Origin: Rickettsiaceae bacterium | GTDB lineage: Bacteria > Pseudomonadota > Alphaproteobacteria > Rickettsiales > Rickettsiaceae | Reading direction: 5' to 3' | DNA length: 64,000 nt | NCBI GenBank assembly: GCA_024236375.1 | Contig: JACKKP010000003.1 | Coordinates: 1-64,000, forward strand | Shown here: one piece after another, positions 10,307-20,303 of the stretch | Layout of the letters: the number at the start of each line of letters is the position of its first letter | Position numbering within the stretch: position 1 is the stretch's first letter | Program-made: the position numbers and the translations under genes | Notes under the pieces: model-generated | The model's input: the letters and a program-made list of their open reading frames with translations, nothing else | Database searches by the model: none | Told to the model about the DNA's origin: nothing

Positions 10307-10573
10307 ATGACTCAAGATAAAGATCATGCATTCACTAATAGTATTTTGGCAAGGTTAGAAGCTATGAATAATGTGCAAGCATTACGAGATGAAACTGGAA
10401 TTACTTCTTTAGTTAAAGAAGAACTTAAATTTGGCGAGATATTAAACGCTAAACTAAAACTACTTAATAAAGAAGGAAAATATAATCTAGTAGATAGTGC
10501 TATTATGGCAGATAACGACTTATTATTGAAAGAAGCCACATACTCTTATTGGATTGCTTGCGGCAAAAAATAA
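10307..10573 (+). CDS. Small protein of unknown function
   Basis: An 88-residue polar, helix-rich protein that I do not recognise. It starts at ATG 10307 after 275 bp of AT-rich spacer with no other gene. It has no signal peptide, membrane segment or known motif. Composition and codon use resemble neighbouring genes, which supports coding. The opposite strand has an open frame over the same bases, which is probably a shadow. Confidence 0.55.
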   Translation: MTQDKDHAFTNSILARLEAMNNVQALRDETGITSLVKEELKFGEILNAKLKLLNKEGKYNLVDSAIMADNDLLLKEATYSYWIACGKK

Positions 10574-10712
10574 TTTGAGCCTAATTATATTTATTAATTC
10601 ATGGTCTTTAAGGTTATAATATACAATAATAATTAAAATTCTTGTGGCAAATTATTTAGTACTCAAGAATATTTTATTAAAATATAGTTTCTTAATATAG
10701 CTAAGGAAAAAA

Positions 10713-10943
10713 ATGCATAATCCTCCTGATCCTAGGTTACAAGAATTATTAATTGAATCAGCAAAAAAAGGTGATGTTGATTTAATGATAGAATTAGTAA
10801 AGCAAGGAGCCAATGCTTTTACTCTTACAGAAGAAGATAAGCCAATTATTTCGTATTTAGCACATAGTAATATACAGAAATCTAAAATGCGTGAATTCAT
10901 TCGTTTTATAACGCCTTATATGTATAACGAAAGTAAAAAATAA
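10713..10943 (+). CDS. Small ankyrin-like protein
   Basis: A 76-residue protein preceded by a good ribosome-binding site (aaggaa about 8 bases before the ATG). Residues about 9-40 (LQELLIESAKKGDVDLMIELVKQGAN) fit the first half of an ankyrin repeat: ALxxAAxxGDxxxVxxLLxxGAN. The C-terminal third is basic and helical. A single half-repeat cannot form a stable ankyrin domain, so this may be a fragment of a larger ankyrin protein or a small independent gene. Function unknown. Confidence 0.6.
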   Translation: MHNPPDPRLQELLIESAKKGDVDLMIELVKQGANAFTLTEEDKPIISYLAHSNIQKSKMREFIRFITPYMYNESKK

Positions 10944-11083
10944 TCATTCTTCTTTTGTTATTTTGCGGTGTATATTGCTTGATGTAGAATGCAAAGCGTG
11001 GAAAAATTATAGTATTTACTTGCACATTAAAAGCTGCAGAATTATAATTATTATTTATCCTTCTATAGAACATACTGAGTTAA

Positions 11084-13273
11084 ATGGTAAAATTTTTCAG
11101 ACATCCTAAATTTATAGCATGTTTATTATTCGCTATTGGATTAACTAGTTTTGCAGCTCTTATTACTTATGATATTGGCGACCCCTCATTTAATCTTGCA
11201 ACTAATACAACTCCTAATAATGCTATTTCTTATCTAGGCTCATACTTCGCTGATCTTATATATCAGATTATTGGGTTTGCAGGTCTTTTAATACCAATTT
11301 ATATAATATTGTGGGCGTATTATTTATTTTATAATAATGAATTAAAGCAGAAGTATGTACGCTTGATGAGCTCTATATTATCTATTTGCTTTTTCGCTTG
11401 CGTATTGTCTTTATACCAAATTAACGCTTATGAGATCAAGGCTGGAGGTGTTATAGGCATGGGACAAGTCTATCTTCTTAAGACATTTTCATATACCGCA
11501 CCTTACATAAATTATATTGCGATTTTGTTAAGTTTTATATGCCTGATACTATTTCATTTATCAACAAATCTGAGTTATAAAATATATTACCTATTTCTAA
11601 AATTGGTTTTTTCAAAAATTACAAATATTACAAATAAAATTGGTTTAATTGACAAAGTTATTTCATTTGATAAAAACCAAAAAGCATTTTATGAAATAGA
11701 AGCCAAACGAGAACATTTTACTGTAACTCCAGTTAAACAAACTAATAATCAAGCAAGAAAAGTTTTAACAAAAGCTCAAGGTACTAATAATATATTACCC
11801 GATATTTCTTTACTAAATCTTGATGACCAGAAAAATATACAAAAACAAAGCCCTGATGAATTGGCGAATAAATCTGAACAATTATTAGATGTATTAGCTG
11901 ATTTTGGTGTCAAAGGTAATATTATTGCTGTTAAAGAAGGACCAGTAGTTACGATGTATGAATTTGAACCAGCAGCTGGAACAAAATCTTCAAGGGTAAT
12001 TGCTTTAGCGGATGATATTGCTAGATCTCTATCCGCTATCTCTGCTCGTATCGCAGTAATTCCAGGGCGAAATGCGTTAGGAATTGAACTACCTAATAAA
12101 CAGCGTATGTTTTTCCGATTACGTCAGCTTCTAGAAACAGAAAATTTTCACGACCCAAATATACAATTACCATTAATTTTAGGAAAAGATTTAAGTGGTC
12201 AGCCATTAATTGTAGATCTTGCTAAAATGCCTCATTTATTGGTTGCGGGCACTACCGGTTCTGGTAAATCAGTAGCTATTAATGCAATGATTATGTCTTT
12301 ACTATATAGATATAGCCCATCTGAATGTAAGATGATTATGATTGATCCTAAAATGCTTGAACTATCAGCTTATGATAACATTCCTCATTTAATGACTCCA
12401 GTTGTTACTGAACCAAGCAAAGCTGTTACTGCGTTAAAATGGGCAGTAAAAGAAATGGAAAATCGTTATAGATTAATGTCACATTTAGGTGTACGTAATA
12501 TTGCAAATTATAATAGTAAACTTTTAGAAGCAACCAAAAATGGTGAGAATTTAGAAAGAAAAATTCAAACTGGGTTTGATCCAGTCACTGGGGAGGCTAT
12601 ATTTGAAAAAATTGCTATTGATATGACCAAAATGCCTTTTATCGTAGTAATTGTTGATGAAATGGCTGACTTAATGTTAGTCGCTGGAAAAGATATAGAA
12701 ACATCTATTCAACGACTAGCACAAATGGCTAGGGCTGCAGGGATACATATCATTATGGCAACTCAAAGACCATCAGTTGATGTTATTACAGGAGTGATTA
12801 AAGCAAATTTTCCTAGCCGTATCAGTTTTAAAGTAATTTCTAAAATTGATAGTAGAACAATTTTAGGTGAGCAAGGTGCTGAACAACTACTTGGCATGGG
12901 AGATATGTTATATATGGGTAGTAGTAGCATTCTCAGAGTTCATGGACCTTTTGTAGATGATGGGGAAGTGGAAAGGGTAACAAATTTCTTGCGTAATACC
13001 GGATCCCCAGAATATATTTCCGCCATTACTGAATCTAATGAGGATGAGAATTGTGGAATTGATGTAGAAATGATCGGAGATCAAAATGATTTATATAGCA
13101 AGGCTGTGGATATTGTTCGTAGAGAACGAAAATGCTCAATCAGTTATATCCAAAGATGTTTAAGAATTGGTTATAACAGAGCAGCTAATCTCGTTGAAGA
13201 GATGGAAAGAAAATCTGTACTATCAGCGCCTAACCATTCTGGGAAACGTGAAATCTTGTTACCCGAAGAATAA
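11084..13273 (+). CDS. ftsK: DNA translocase FtsK
   Basis: Septal DNA pump that moves the chromosome dimer-resolution (dif) region through the closing septum. Layout of the 729 residues: about four transmembrane helices in the first 165 residues, a short linker (unlike the very long Pro/Gln linker of E. coli), then the motor domain with Walker A GTTGSGKS near residue 390 and Walker B VVIVDEMADLM near residue 520. The C-terminal winged-helix gamma domain that reads KOPS sites (from about SKAVDIVRRERKCSISYIQ) completes it. The short linker is usual in Rickettsiales. It stands alone, with 140 bp of spacer on the left and converging virB9 on the right. Confidence 0.95.
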   Translation: MVKFFRHPKFIACLLFAIGLTSFAALITYDIGDPSFNLATNTTPNNAISYLGSYFADLIYQIIGFAGLLIPIYIILWAYYLFYNNELKQKYVRLMSSILSICFFACVLSLYQINAYEIKAGGVIGMGQVYLLKTFSYTAPYINYIAILLSFICLILFHLSTNLSYKIYYLFLKLVFSKITNITNKIGLIDKVISFDKNQKAFYEIEAKREHFTVTPVKQTNNQARKVLTKAQGTNNILPDISLLNLDDQKNIQKQSPDELANKSEQLLDVLADFGVKGNIIAVKEGPVVTMYEFEPAAGTKSSRVIALADDIARSLSAISARIAVIPGRNALGIELPNKQRMFFRLRQLLETENFHDPNIQLPLILGKDLSGQPLIVDLAKMPHLLVAGTTGSGKSVAINAMIMSLLYRYSPSECKMIMIDPKMLELSAYDNIPHLMTPVVTEPSKAVTALKWAVKEMENRYRLMSHLGVRNIANYNSKLLEATKNGENLERKIQTGFDPVTGEAIFEKIAIDMTKMPFIVVIVDEMADLMLVAGKDIETSIQRLAQMARAAGIHIIMATQRPSVDVITGVIKANFPSRISFKVISKIDSRTILGEQGAEQLLGMGDMLYMGSSSILRVHGPFVDDGEVERVTNFLRNTGSPEYISAITESNEDENCGIDVEMIGDQNDLYSKAVDIVRRERKCSISYIQRCLRIGYNRAANLVEEMERKSVLSAPNHSGKREILLPEE

Positions 13274-13311
13274 TTTGAATAAATAATATATAAAAACTAT
13301 ATCTTAAATTA

Positions 13312-14070
13312 TTATAACGGGTCAAAATGTTCATTAAATACACAAGTAATTTTTTTACCTGCACGCAAAGATAATTTTGGGAAAACGTGATCAATAATAA
13401 TTAAATTACTATTAGCTGGATCTGGACGAAAATTTACCATAGACTCTCTCAGATCTTCATCAACCGCAAAAATTGCTGGTATCTCATTGTTTTTATCCCT
13501 AAATTGCATATATGTATATTCTCCATCATCAAAAATTTTGATCGGTGCAATTTCTTCATTACCACTTAGCGAATAAAAGAAATTAAGTTTCTCTGGTTTT
13601 GCCAAATCTGGACTATTATTACTAGTTTGCGCTAAAACTTGCAGATGTTCCTCCTCTGCCTCGTCAGGATATAAGAATTTGACATTAAATACCATTCCTG
13701 GATCCCTAATATCAAGGGTTTCTTCAGCGTAAAGCTCAAAGAAATAAGTACGTTTATTAGTAATCAAAGTCATATTAGTAGTTGCATCTTTTTCGATAGG
13801 TTTGATAAAAACCCTATAACCTGCAGGTACAACTTGCCACGAAGTAGTATCACCCATAGAAATACTAATTACCTCTTCATCTCTTGCAAATTCTATACTA
13901 GCCTGATACTTATAATACCCAGTAAATTTAAATACATCATCAGGATTATATATCATTATTCTGATTCTAGAATCAGTAGGTGTAGGACGCGACTCTCTAA
14001 GAGCTTGTGCAATATTAATATTAAATAAAATTATAATACTACTTAGTAAAATTAAAATATTATTTTTCAT
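13312..14070 (-). CDS. virB9: Type IV secretion protein VirB9 homologue (RvhB9-like)
   Basis: A 252-residue protein with a hydrophobic N-terminal signal (to about residue 23, ending AQA) and a VirB9/CagX/TrbG fold. It has the N-terminal domain with SRIRIMIYNPDDVFKFTGYY and the C-terminal beta domain (YTYMQFRDKNNEIPAIFAVD) that binds VirB7 and the VirB10 outer-membrane ring. It lies 9 bp downstream of virB8 in one transcription unit. A VirB7-like lipoprotein gene starts divergently about 930 bp away. Rickettsiales keep several virB9 copies scattered over the genome, so this may be one of two. Confidence 0.88.
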   Translation of the reverse strand: MKNNILILLSSIIILFNINIAQALRESRPTPTDSRIRIMIYNPDDVFKFTGYYKYQASIEFARDEEVISISMGDTTSWQVVPAGYRVFIKPIEKDATTNMTLITNKRTYFFELYAEETLDIRDPGMVFNVKFLYPDEAEEEHLQVLAQTSNNSPDLAKPEKLNFFYSLSGNEEIAPIKIFDDGEYTYMQFRDKNNEIPAIFAVDEDLRESMVNFRPDPANSNLIIIDHVFPKLSLRAGKKITCVFNEHFDPL

Positions 14071-14079
14071 AGCTATATG

Positions 14080-14778
14080 TCACTTTTTAGAATTATCTTT
14101 TAACATGGTGGTCTCATAATCAGTCACAGTAAAATTAAATTTTTTACCAGAAGAAATATCTACGTCCACTTGATCAATATCGAACTGCAATTGTACTTGC
14201 CAAACTTTATCTTCATATTTTTTACCTGTAACATCTTGTGCAATAGTTTGAAAAGTCACTATAGCACTATTCTGGTCTGGATATGCAGCAGATATGATTT
14301 CTATATCTCGCTTTATATTTTTTTGATATTTGAGAATTAATGAATCTGGATTATCTATATTCATAAAAGATAAAAATCTTTGAAAAATAATCCTAGTAGA
14401 ATTATTTTTGACATATGTAAACTGCTTTTTTAAATCTGGATAATTATATTTCTCTCGGGCTACAATATATTTATTTACTAAAATATTAGTAATTGATAAT
14501 TGTGCGTCATGATGCTCATACCTTGCTTGATAAACTTTGACTGCTTTATCAGTAATAGCAGCACTATTAATTATATATTGCACTTCTTTTTTAAGGGGAA
14601 ATAAATTATATATATTGATCAGAATAGAAACAAATACTACTAAACTAATAACACTAATTATAAGCAAAAAAGATCTTTGAGAAAAAGGATGTATATAGCT
14701 AACTCGATACCATTTTTTCGCTTCTTCAAAATATTGGCCCGATTCTATTAGCTGTTTTAAAGATCCCGCCATACGCAA
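14080..14778 (-). CDS. virB8: Type IV secretion protein VirB8 homologue (RvhB8-like)
   Basis: A 232-residue bitopic inner-membrane protein. It has a short cytoplasmic N-terminus (about 35 residues with KKWYRVSYIHPFSQRS), one transmembrane helix at about 36-58, and a periplasmic NTF2-like domain ending in a VWQVQLQFDI strand. This is the architecture of VirB8, the assembly factor linking the inner-membrane complex to the core channel. It is followed after 9 bp by virB9. The ATG two codons downstream of the annotated one is an equally good start. Confidence 0.85.
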   Translation of the reverse strand: MRMAGSLKQLIESGQYFEEAKKWYRVSYIHPFSQRSFLLIISVISLVVFVSILINIYNLFPLKKEVQYIINSAAITDKAVKVYQARYEHHDAQLSITNILVNKYIVAREKYNYPDLKKQFTYVKNNSTRIIFQRFLSFMNIDNPDSLILKYQKNIKRDIEIISAAYPDQNSAIVTFQTIAQDVTGKKYEDKVWQVQLQFDIDQVDVDISSGKKFNFTVTDYETTMLKDNSKK

Positions 14779-15000
14779 ATTAGTAGCTTTTGATTGTTAT
14801 TTGTAATTGTTAATCTTACTGCTAACTGAACGAAACTAAAATATTTATAAGCATATAAAGTAGTTAATTTAAAAGGATTGTGGTATAGTAATCATATTTC
14901 TCTAGAAAAAGACTAAAGAGACATATAATAACATTGAAGGCTCAAAGAGTTTACGATATCATGATAACAGATAAAATGACTAATAATATTAATAGATAAA

Positions 15001-15168
15001 ATGAATTATTTAGTTTTACTCATTTCTGCTGTCATAATGACTTCTTGCACCGCAGGTACTCCTTACGAAGTTAAAAGCCCTTGCGTAGCAATAGATACTG
15101 GGTCTGAGGATATTATACTAATGCCTTGTGTACGCCGCCCAGCTAATCTTGATCATTATATAGTTTGA
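15001..15168 (+). CDS. virB7: VirB7-like small lipoprotein (RvhB7 candidate)
   Basis: A 55-residue gene easily missed because of its size. It opens with a hydrophobic signal and a lipobox-like cysteine (MTSC, Cys16), then TAGTPYEVKSPCVAID, and near the end PCVRRP. Two further cysteines flank the middle. Small lipoproteins with a PYEVKSPC segment and a terminal CVRRP segment are what I recall for rickettsial VirB7, which anchors VirB9 to the outer membrane. It is divergent from virB8-virB9, with a 222-bp shared upstream region. Identification rests on signal, size, motifs and neighbourhood, not on a search. Confidence 0.72.
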   Translation: MNYLVLLISAVIMTSCTAGTPYEVKSPCVAIDTGSEDIILMPCVRRPANLDHYIV

Positions 15169-15366
15169 ATAAATTTTCTGCTTTATCAGCAAACCTAATA
15201 AACGTTATTTATTACAGAAAATTGCTGTAATAAATTTCACTATACTACTCCCCTGCGTATCAGAATGCGCTAATTCAACTTGAATACATGTATACAAGAC
15301 CGTTTAATCATTATACGAATGAACCTTAAACCAGTTAAATCAAATTTATTGTTGTATAGCTAATAG

Positions 15367-15819
15367 TTATTTATGGTATGGATGATTTTGTATAATTGTT
15401 TGTGCCCGATATATTTGTTCTAAAAGCAATAATTTTACTATTTGATGCGGAAAAGTCATCATCGAAATGCATAATTTATAATCAACCATAGTGCCTATTA
15501 TAGAATTATCAACTCCATGGCTACCACCAATAATAAAATCTATATCTTGATTATTTTCTAAGCTTTCCTTGATTATATTGGCAAACTCTTCACTAGAATA
15601 TTGCTGACCTAGGCGGTCTAATAAAATTACTAGGGAATTTTTTTTAATTTTTTTTCTTATAAATTCTGTTTCTTCAACTATAATTTCTTTAATATTAGAT
15701 TTTTTTGAATGTGGTAATTCAATATATTCTAATCGCGATGAGATCATCTTCTGATATTTACTGCATAAAGATGCAATATCAGAAGATAATTTACCTACCG
15801 AAATTATAACAATTTTCAT
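15367..15819 (-). CDS. rlmH: 23S rRNA pseudouridine(1915) N3-methyltransferase
   Basis: SPOUT-class methyltransferase RlmH, 150 residues, modifying helix 69 of 23S rRNA in assembled ribosomes. The SAM-binding knot is recognisable from LVILLDRLGQQYSSEEFA and FIIGGSHGVD, and the C-terminus ends in RAxTIxxxHPYHK as in the family. It follows sucB by 5 bp and is probably the last gene of the sucA-sucB-rlmH operon. Confidence 0.94.
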   Translation of the reverse strand: MKIVIISVGKLSSDIASLCSKYQKMISSRLEYIELPHSKKSNIKEIIVEETEFIRKKIKKNSLVILLDRLGQQYSSEEFANIIKESLENNQDIDFIIGGSHGVDNSIIGTMVDYKLCISMMTFPHQIVKLLLLEQIYRAQTIIQNHPYHK

Positions 15820-15824
15820 TAAAA

Positions 15825-17048
15825 TTATACGTCAAGTAATAGTCGTTGTGGATCTTCTATCGCCTCTTTGACTTTAATTAAGAAAGTAACTGCATCTTTG
15901 CCATCAATAATACGGTGATCATAAGATAAAGCAACATACATCATAGGACGAATTTCAATTTTACCATCTACAACCACAGGTCGGGATTGAGTATTATGTA
16001 ACCCTATAATTCCTGTTTGTGGTGGGTTAATAATTGGGGTTGACAGAAGAGAACCATATACTCCACCATTAGTAATAGAAAATGTGCCACCACTTAAATC
16101 TGACATTGATAATTTGCCAGCTCGTGCTTTGCTTGCTAAAGATGAAATTTCCTTTTCAACTTCAGAAAAACTCAGCCTATCAGCATTACACACCACTGGC
16201 ACTACTAATCCCTGCTCTGTACCGACCGCTACGCCAATATCATAATAATATTTATAAATAATTTCATCGTCATCAATTTCTGCGTTCACAGAAGGAACAG
16301 CTTTCAGCGCACTAACTACTGCTTTAGTAAAAAATGACATAAATCCAAGTTTAGTTCCATGTTTCTCTTGGAAAGAATCTTTATATTTATTACGCAAAGC
16401 AATCACATTACTCATGTCAATCTCATTAAAAGTAGTAAGGATTGCAGCAGTATTTTGTGAGTCTTTTAATCTTTGTGCGATAGTTTTACGCAAACGTGAC
16501 ATTTTAATACGCTCTACTGGTTTATTATTGCTTTGCACTACAGTAGAAGCAGAATTTATTGCGGCACTGCTACTGCCTCCTCCCTGCTCTAAATATTCAA
16601 GCACATCACTTTTATTCACTCGTCCTTCTTTACCAGTGCCTTTTATATTATTTATATCGAGATTATTCTCACTCACTAATTTACGCACAGATGGCGGCAT
16701 AATTGCAGTGTTGTCAATATTCAGATCTTTAATATCAGACGCCTTAGGATCTTTTTCATGCTGCACTGAAGCGGTAGAGTGATTTTCTATGTTGTGCGAT
16801 ATATTTGCATCACCCTCTTTGATTTTGCCAATAATTTGCCCTACATTTACACTATCACCTTCTTGACATTCAATAGACTCGATTATACCACTCGCGGGTG
16901 CATTTATTTCTAATGTGACTTTTTCTGTTTCCAATTCAAGTAATAATTCGTCTATCTTTACAAAATCACCTTGCTTTTTATATAATTTGGCAATAGTAGC
17001 TTCTGATACAGACTCCCCTAAAGCAGGTATTATTATATTAACACTCAT
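15825..17048 (-). CDS. sucB: 2-oxoglutarate dehydrogenase E2, dihydrolipoyl succinyltransferase
   Basis: E2 core of the 2-oxoglutarate dehydrogenase complex, transferring succinyl to CoA. Its 407 residues contain one lipoyl domain (residues 1-76, lipoyl-lysine in [10 protein letters not shown]), a peripheral subunit-binding domain (about 118-153, [15 protein letters not shown]...GRVNKSDV), and the catalytic acyltransferase domain with the conserved [15 protein letters not shown] histidine near the end. It lies 13 bp downstream of sucA, so the two are co-transcribed. Confidence 0.96.
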   Translation of the reverse strand: MSVNIIIPALGESVSEATIAKLYKKQGDFVKIDELLLELETEKVTLEINAPASGIIESIECQEGDSVNVGQIIGKIKEGDANISHNIENHSTASVQHEKDPKASDIKDLNIDNTAIMPPSVRKLVSENNLDINNIKGTGKEGRVNKSDVLEYLEQGGGSSSAAINSASTVVQSNNKPVERIKMSRLRKTIAQRLKDSQNTAAILTTFNEIDMSNVIALRNKYKDSFQEKHGTKLGFMSFFTKAVVSALKAVPSVNAEIDDDEIIYKYYYDIGVAVGTEQGLVVPVVCNADRLSFSEVEKEISSLASKARAGKLSMSDLSGGTFSITNGGVYGSLLSTPIINPPQTGIIGLHNTQSRPVVVDGKIEIRPMMYVALSYDHRIIDGKDAVTFLIKVKEAIEDPQRLLLDV

Positions 17049-17061
17049 AATTCCTCATTTA

Positions 17062-19941
17062 TTAAATATCTAACGCTTTCGTCAGCAGAACTTCTTGTTG
17101 TTGGTTATGTACGTATATAGTACCAACTGCAGGCGAAGCTGCATCCTCTCTTCCTATAAATTCAATTTCTTTATCAACCCCTGCTTTTGTCAAGATAAGA
17201 TTTATTCTTGGATTAATAAAACTCCATGCACCCATATTGTTAGGTTCTTCTTGGCACCAAATATATGATTTAACAAATTTATATTTTGCTATAACATTAC
17301 TTATCGCTTTTGAATCCAAAGGATATAATTGCTCTAATCTAATGATAGCTATGTTTTTTATACCTTCTGCTTCTCGTTTTTCTATTAAATCATAATAGAT
17401 TTTACCCGCACAAAAAATAAGTTTTGTTACTTTTTGAGCAGAAATATTTTGATTTGTTTCATCAAGTACAGCTTGAAAACTAGTATTTTGTGCTATTTCT
17501 GCTAGATTTGATATCACTAATTTATGTCGTAACAAAGATTTAGGAGACATCACTATTAAAGGTTTACGTTGCTTGGATAATATTTGCCTACGAAGCAAGT
17601 GAAAGATAGAAGCGGGAGTAGTTGGATATACTACCTGCATATTATCCTCTGCACATAATTGTAAGAATCGTTCAATTCGCGCTGAACTATGCTCTGGACC
17701 TTGACCCTCCATGCCATTTGGAAGCAAACATACTAACCCACTAAGTTGCAACCATTTAGTTTCTGCTGATGAAATAAATTGATCAAAGATTATTTGAGCA
17801 CCATTACAAAAATCACCAAACTGAGCCTCCCAGATAACTAATCGTTGTGGATTCACTAAAGAATAACCATACTCAAATCCCAATACACCATATTCTGACA
17901 AATTACTATCAGCAACTTCAAACAACGCTTGATCCTTTTTAAGGTTATTAAGCGGGACATATTTTTCGCCATTCTTTTGCGAATGCAATACTGCATGACG
18001 ATGCGAAAAAGTACCTCTTTGACTATCTTGACCAGTCAGTCTAATTGGAATATTTTCATTAAGCAATGAAGCAAAAGCTAGCTGCTCTGCAGTAGACCAG
18101 TCAATTATGTCTTTTTCAATATTTTTGTTTCTTACTTCAAATAATTTCTTTAGCTTATTATGAATATCTATATTTTCTGGGATTTGACATAATTGTTTAG
18201 CTAAATCTTGTAAAATTTGCCGTTCTACTCCAGTTTTAACTATTTCATCACTATTTCTTTTTATATTAGCCCACTTATCGTCTAGCCACTGAGTTGAAGG
18301 CTTATAATTTTCAACTAGAGTGAATTCTTCATCTAAAGATTCTTTAAAATTTGTTTTTAACTGTGTATAATAATTTTCATTAATTATTTTTTCGTCCAAT
18401 AGACGTTTTGCATATATTTCTGCAACACTTAATTTATTTTTGATCACATGGTACATCAGAGCCTGTGTATACATTGGCTCATCACCTTCATTGTGGCCAT
18501 ATTTTCGATAACATACTATATCTAATACTATATCTTTCTTAAACTGATTCTTATATTCACAAGCAATTTTAGTAGCTAAAATTACCGATTCTACATCATC
18601 ACCATTGACGTGCAAAATAGGTGCTCCTATCATTTTGGCAGCTTCAGTACAATATCTCCCTCGCCTCCCATCGCTGATATTGGCTGTAAACCCAATTTGG
18701 TTATTGATTACAATATGTAATATACCTCCCACATCATATGGCTTTAATCCAGACATTGTTAGGCTCTCAGTAACAATACCTTGACCACAAAAAGCCGCAT
18801 CTCCGTGAATTAAGATACCGGCGACTAATTCCCTAGAACCTAGATCATCCTGTTTAGCACGTATTTGTCCAGCAACAACCGGATTCACTGCTTCTAGATG
18901 AGAAGGGTTAGGGGTAAGCGACAAATGTATTTTATTACCCTCGATTACTTGATCTGAGGAATATCCCATATGATATTTAACATCACCACTGACTTGCAAG
19001 CTTTCTGGAATAGATGGAGCGCCCAAAAATTCTGATAAAATAGCTCTATATGGTTTCCCCATAACTTTGGCTAAACTGGCTAATCTACCTCTGTGTGCCA
19101 TCCCTAACACTACTTCTTGTACACCATTTTGTGTAAATGCTTCAATAGCAGTATTTAATGATATAATAGAAGTCTCACCTCCTTCGATAGAAAATCTTTT
19201 AGCTCCAGGAAATTTTGTATGTAAATATTGCTCGAAACCTTCTATCTGTAATAAATCTAATAAAATCTGTTTTTTCTTGTTTTCATCTAAAGAAGTTTTC
19301 CCTATTACGGCCTCTAAACTACTATATAGCCATTTGCGTTCTTCCGTATCTTCAATATGAGCTATTTCAGCACCAATATTTCCAGCATATATTACTTCTA
19401 AAGAATTTTTTAATTCTTCAATTGTACATTGTGTGGCACCATAAAAATAATCCTTTAGTTGAACTGTTTCTGATTGTTCATTCTCTAATTCAAAATCTTC
19501 ATATGTCAATTTTAATTCTTGTGGAGTTTTTAATTGCTCTAACTCTAAGGGATCTAATTTTGCAAGTAGATGTCCATGATGTCTGTAAGCTTGCACCATA
19601 AAACGAGCTTTTAAGAAAAGAGCACTCTTATTATCTGAAGTATTCGTAGCTGTTTTTTTATCATGTAAAGTTATTTGTTGAGGAAATTCCTGAATTTTCG
19701 CATTGATTATGCGAGAAGTGGTTTTAATAGGATATTCACCTTGATTCTCTTCAAAGAATTCTTTCCAACTAGGATCTACAGAATTATTATTCTTTAAATA
19801 ATTTTGATATAATTCTTCTATAAAAACAGAGTTTGCTCCAAATAAAAAATCCTTACTATAAAAATTTTTTCCCACTAAAAATTCCTCTAAATGACTATTA
19901 TGAATCCATCTATTATATTGATAAACACTCCATGTGTGCAA
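17062..19941 (-). CDS. sucA: 2-oxoglutarate dehydrogenase E1 component
   Basis: Thiamine-diphosphate-dependent E1, decarboxylating 2-oxoglutarate in the TCA cycle. The N-terminal E2-binding segment (NSVFIEELYQNYLKNNNSVDPSWKEFF) is present. The ThDP region (LVAGILIHGDAAFCGQG, followed by GRRGRYCTEAAKMIGAPILHVNGDD) and the C-terminal transketolase-like half (GQDSQRGTFSHRHAV, GFEYGYSL) are also intact. The 959 residues include about 25 extra at the N-terminus compared with what I recall for Rickettsia; no later in-frame ATG lies before the conserved part, so I keep the ATG at 19941. First gene of sucA-sucB-rlmH. It matters because aconitase in the same window is decayed. Confidence 0.95.
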   Translation of the reverse strand: MHTWSVYQYNRWIHNSHLEEFLVGKNFYSKDFLFGANSVFIEELYQNYLKNNNSVDPSWKEFFEENQGEYPIKTTSRIINAKIQEFPQQITLHDKKTATNTSDNKSALFLKARFMVQAYRHHGHLLAKLDPLELEQLKTPQELKLTYEDFELENEQSETVQLKDYFYGATQCTIEELKNSLEVIYAGNIGAEIAHIEDTEERKWLYSSLEAVIGKTSLDENKKKQILLDLLQIEGFEQYLHTKFPGAKRFSIEGGETSIISLNTAIEAFTQNGVQEVVLGMAHRGRLASLAKVMGKPYRAILSEFLGAPSIPESLQVSGDVKYHMGYSSDQVIEGNKIHLSLTPNPSHLEAVNPVVAGQIRAKQDDLGSRELVAGILIHGDAAFCGQGIVTESLTMSGLKPYDVGGILHIVINNQIGFTANISDGRRGRYCTEAAKMIGAPILHVNGDDVESVILATKIACEYKNQFKKDIVLDIVCYRKYGHNEGDEPMYTQALMYHVIKNKLSVAEIYAKRLLDEKIINENYYTQLKTNFKESLDEEFTLVENYKPSTQWLDDKWANIKRNSDEIVKTGVERQILQDLAKQLCQIPENIDIHNKLKKLFEVRNKNIEKDIIDWSTAEQLAFASLLNENIPIRLTGQDSQRGTFSHRHAVLHSQKNGEKYVPLNNLKKDQALFEVADSNLSEYGVLGFEYGYSLVNPQRLVIWEAQFGDFCNGAQIIFDQFISSAETKWLQLSGLVCLLPNGMEGQGPEHSSARIERFLQLCAEDNMQVVYPTTPASIFHLLRRQILSKQRKPLIVMSPKSLLRHKLVISNLAEIAQNTSFQAVLDETNQNISAQKVTKLIFCAGKIYYDLIEKREAEGIKNIAIIRLEQLYPLDSKAISNVIAKYKFVKSYIWCQEEPNNMGAWSFINPRINLILTKAGVDKEIEFIGREDAASPAVGTIYVHNQQQEVLLTKALDI

Positions 19942-20303
19942 GCATTTTCGTCATATGCAATCAACAAACTTCCATTATAATACGATTATGATAGGTTCTC
20001 ACAAAAATATAACTTTTATAGAATCATTATTAATAATATATTGACTATATCAATGATTACTAATTTATCGTGCATTCCTTTTGACAACTAAAAATAATTA
20101 CGCAAAACTCACTTGATTTTAATTTACAGATAATATTTGTATATCTCACTGCCTATTTCTTCACATATTATAACCAAACACAATAATATTATTTAATTAC
20201 ATTTATTGAAAAAATCATTTGATATTGGAGATAATAATGTGCTATATAAATAATTGTACAGTTTTCAAAATGAGCTATACTATAATAAATTAGTAGGTAT
20301 ATT
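19942..20303. other. Gene-free spacer upstream of sucA and umuD-like gene
   Basis: This 362-bp AT-rich region separates two divergent genes and should hold both promoters. I see no reading frame, RNA gene or strong repeat in it beyond the promoter-like boxes listed next. Confidence 0.6.
20254..20281 (+). promoter_or_regulatory. Putative promoter of the umuD-like gene
   Basis: TTGTAC at 20254-20259 and TATACT at 20276-20281 are separated by 16 bases, ending 22 bases before the ATG. The -10 box matches five of six consensus bases and the -35 box only three. The palindromic tgtaca within the -35 could be an operator half, but I see no recognised SOS box (neither CTGT-N8-ACAG nor GTTC-N7-GTTC). 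Confidence 0.3.

Noticed and set aside
16414..16782. A 122-codon frame on the plus strand inside sucB, and similar frames opposite sucA and acnA
   Set aside because: They lie opposite well-conserved enzyme genes and have no recognisable protein features.
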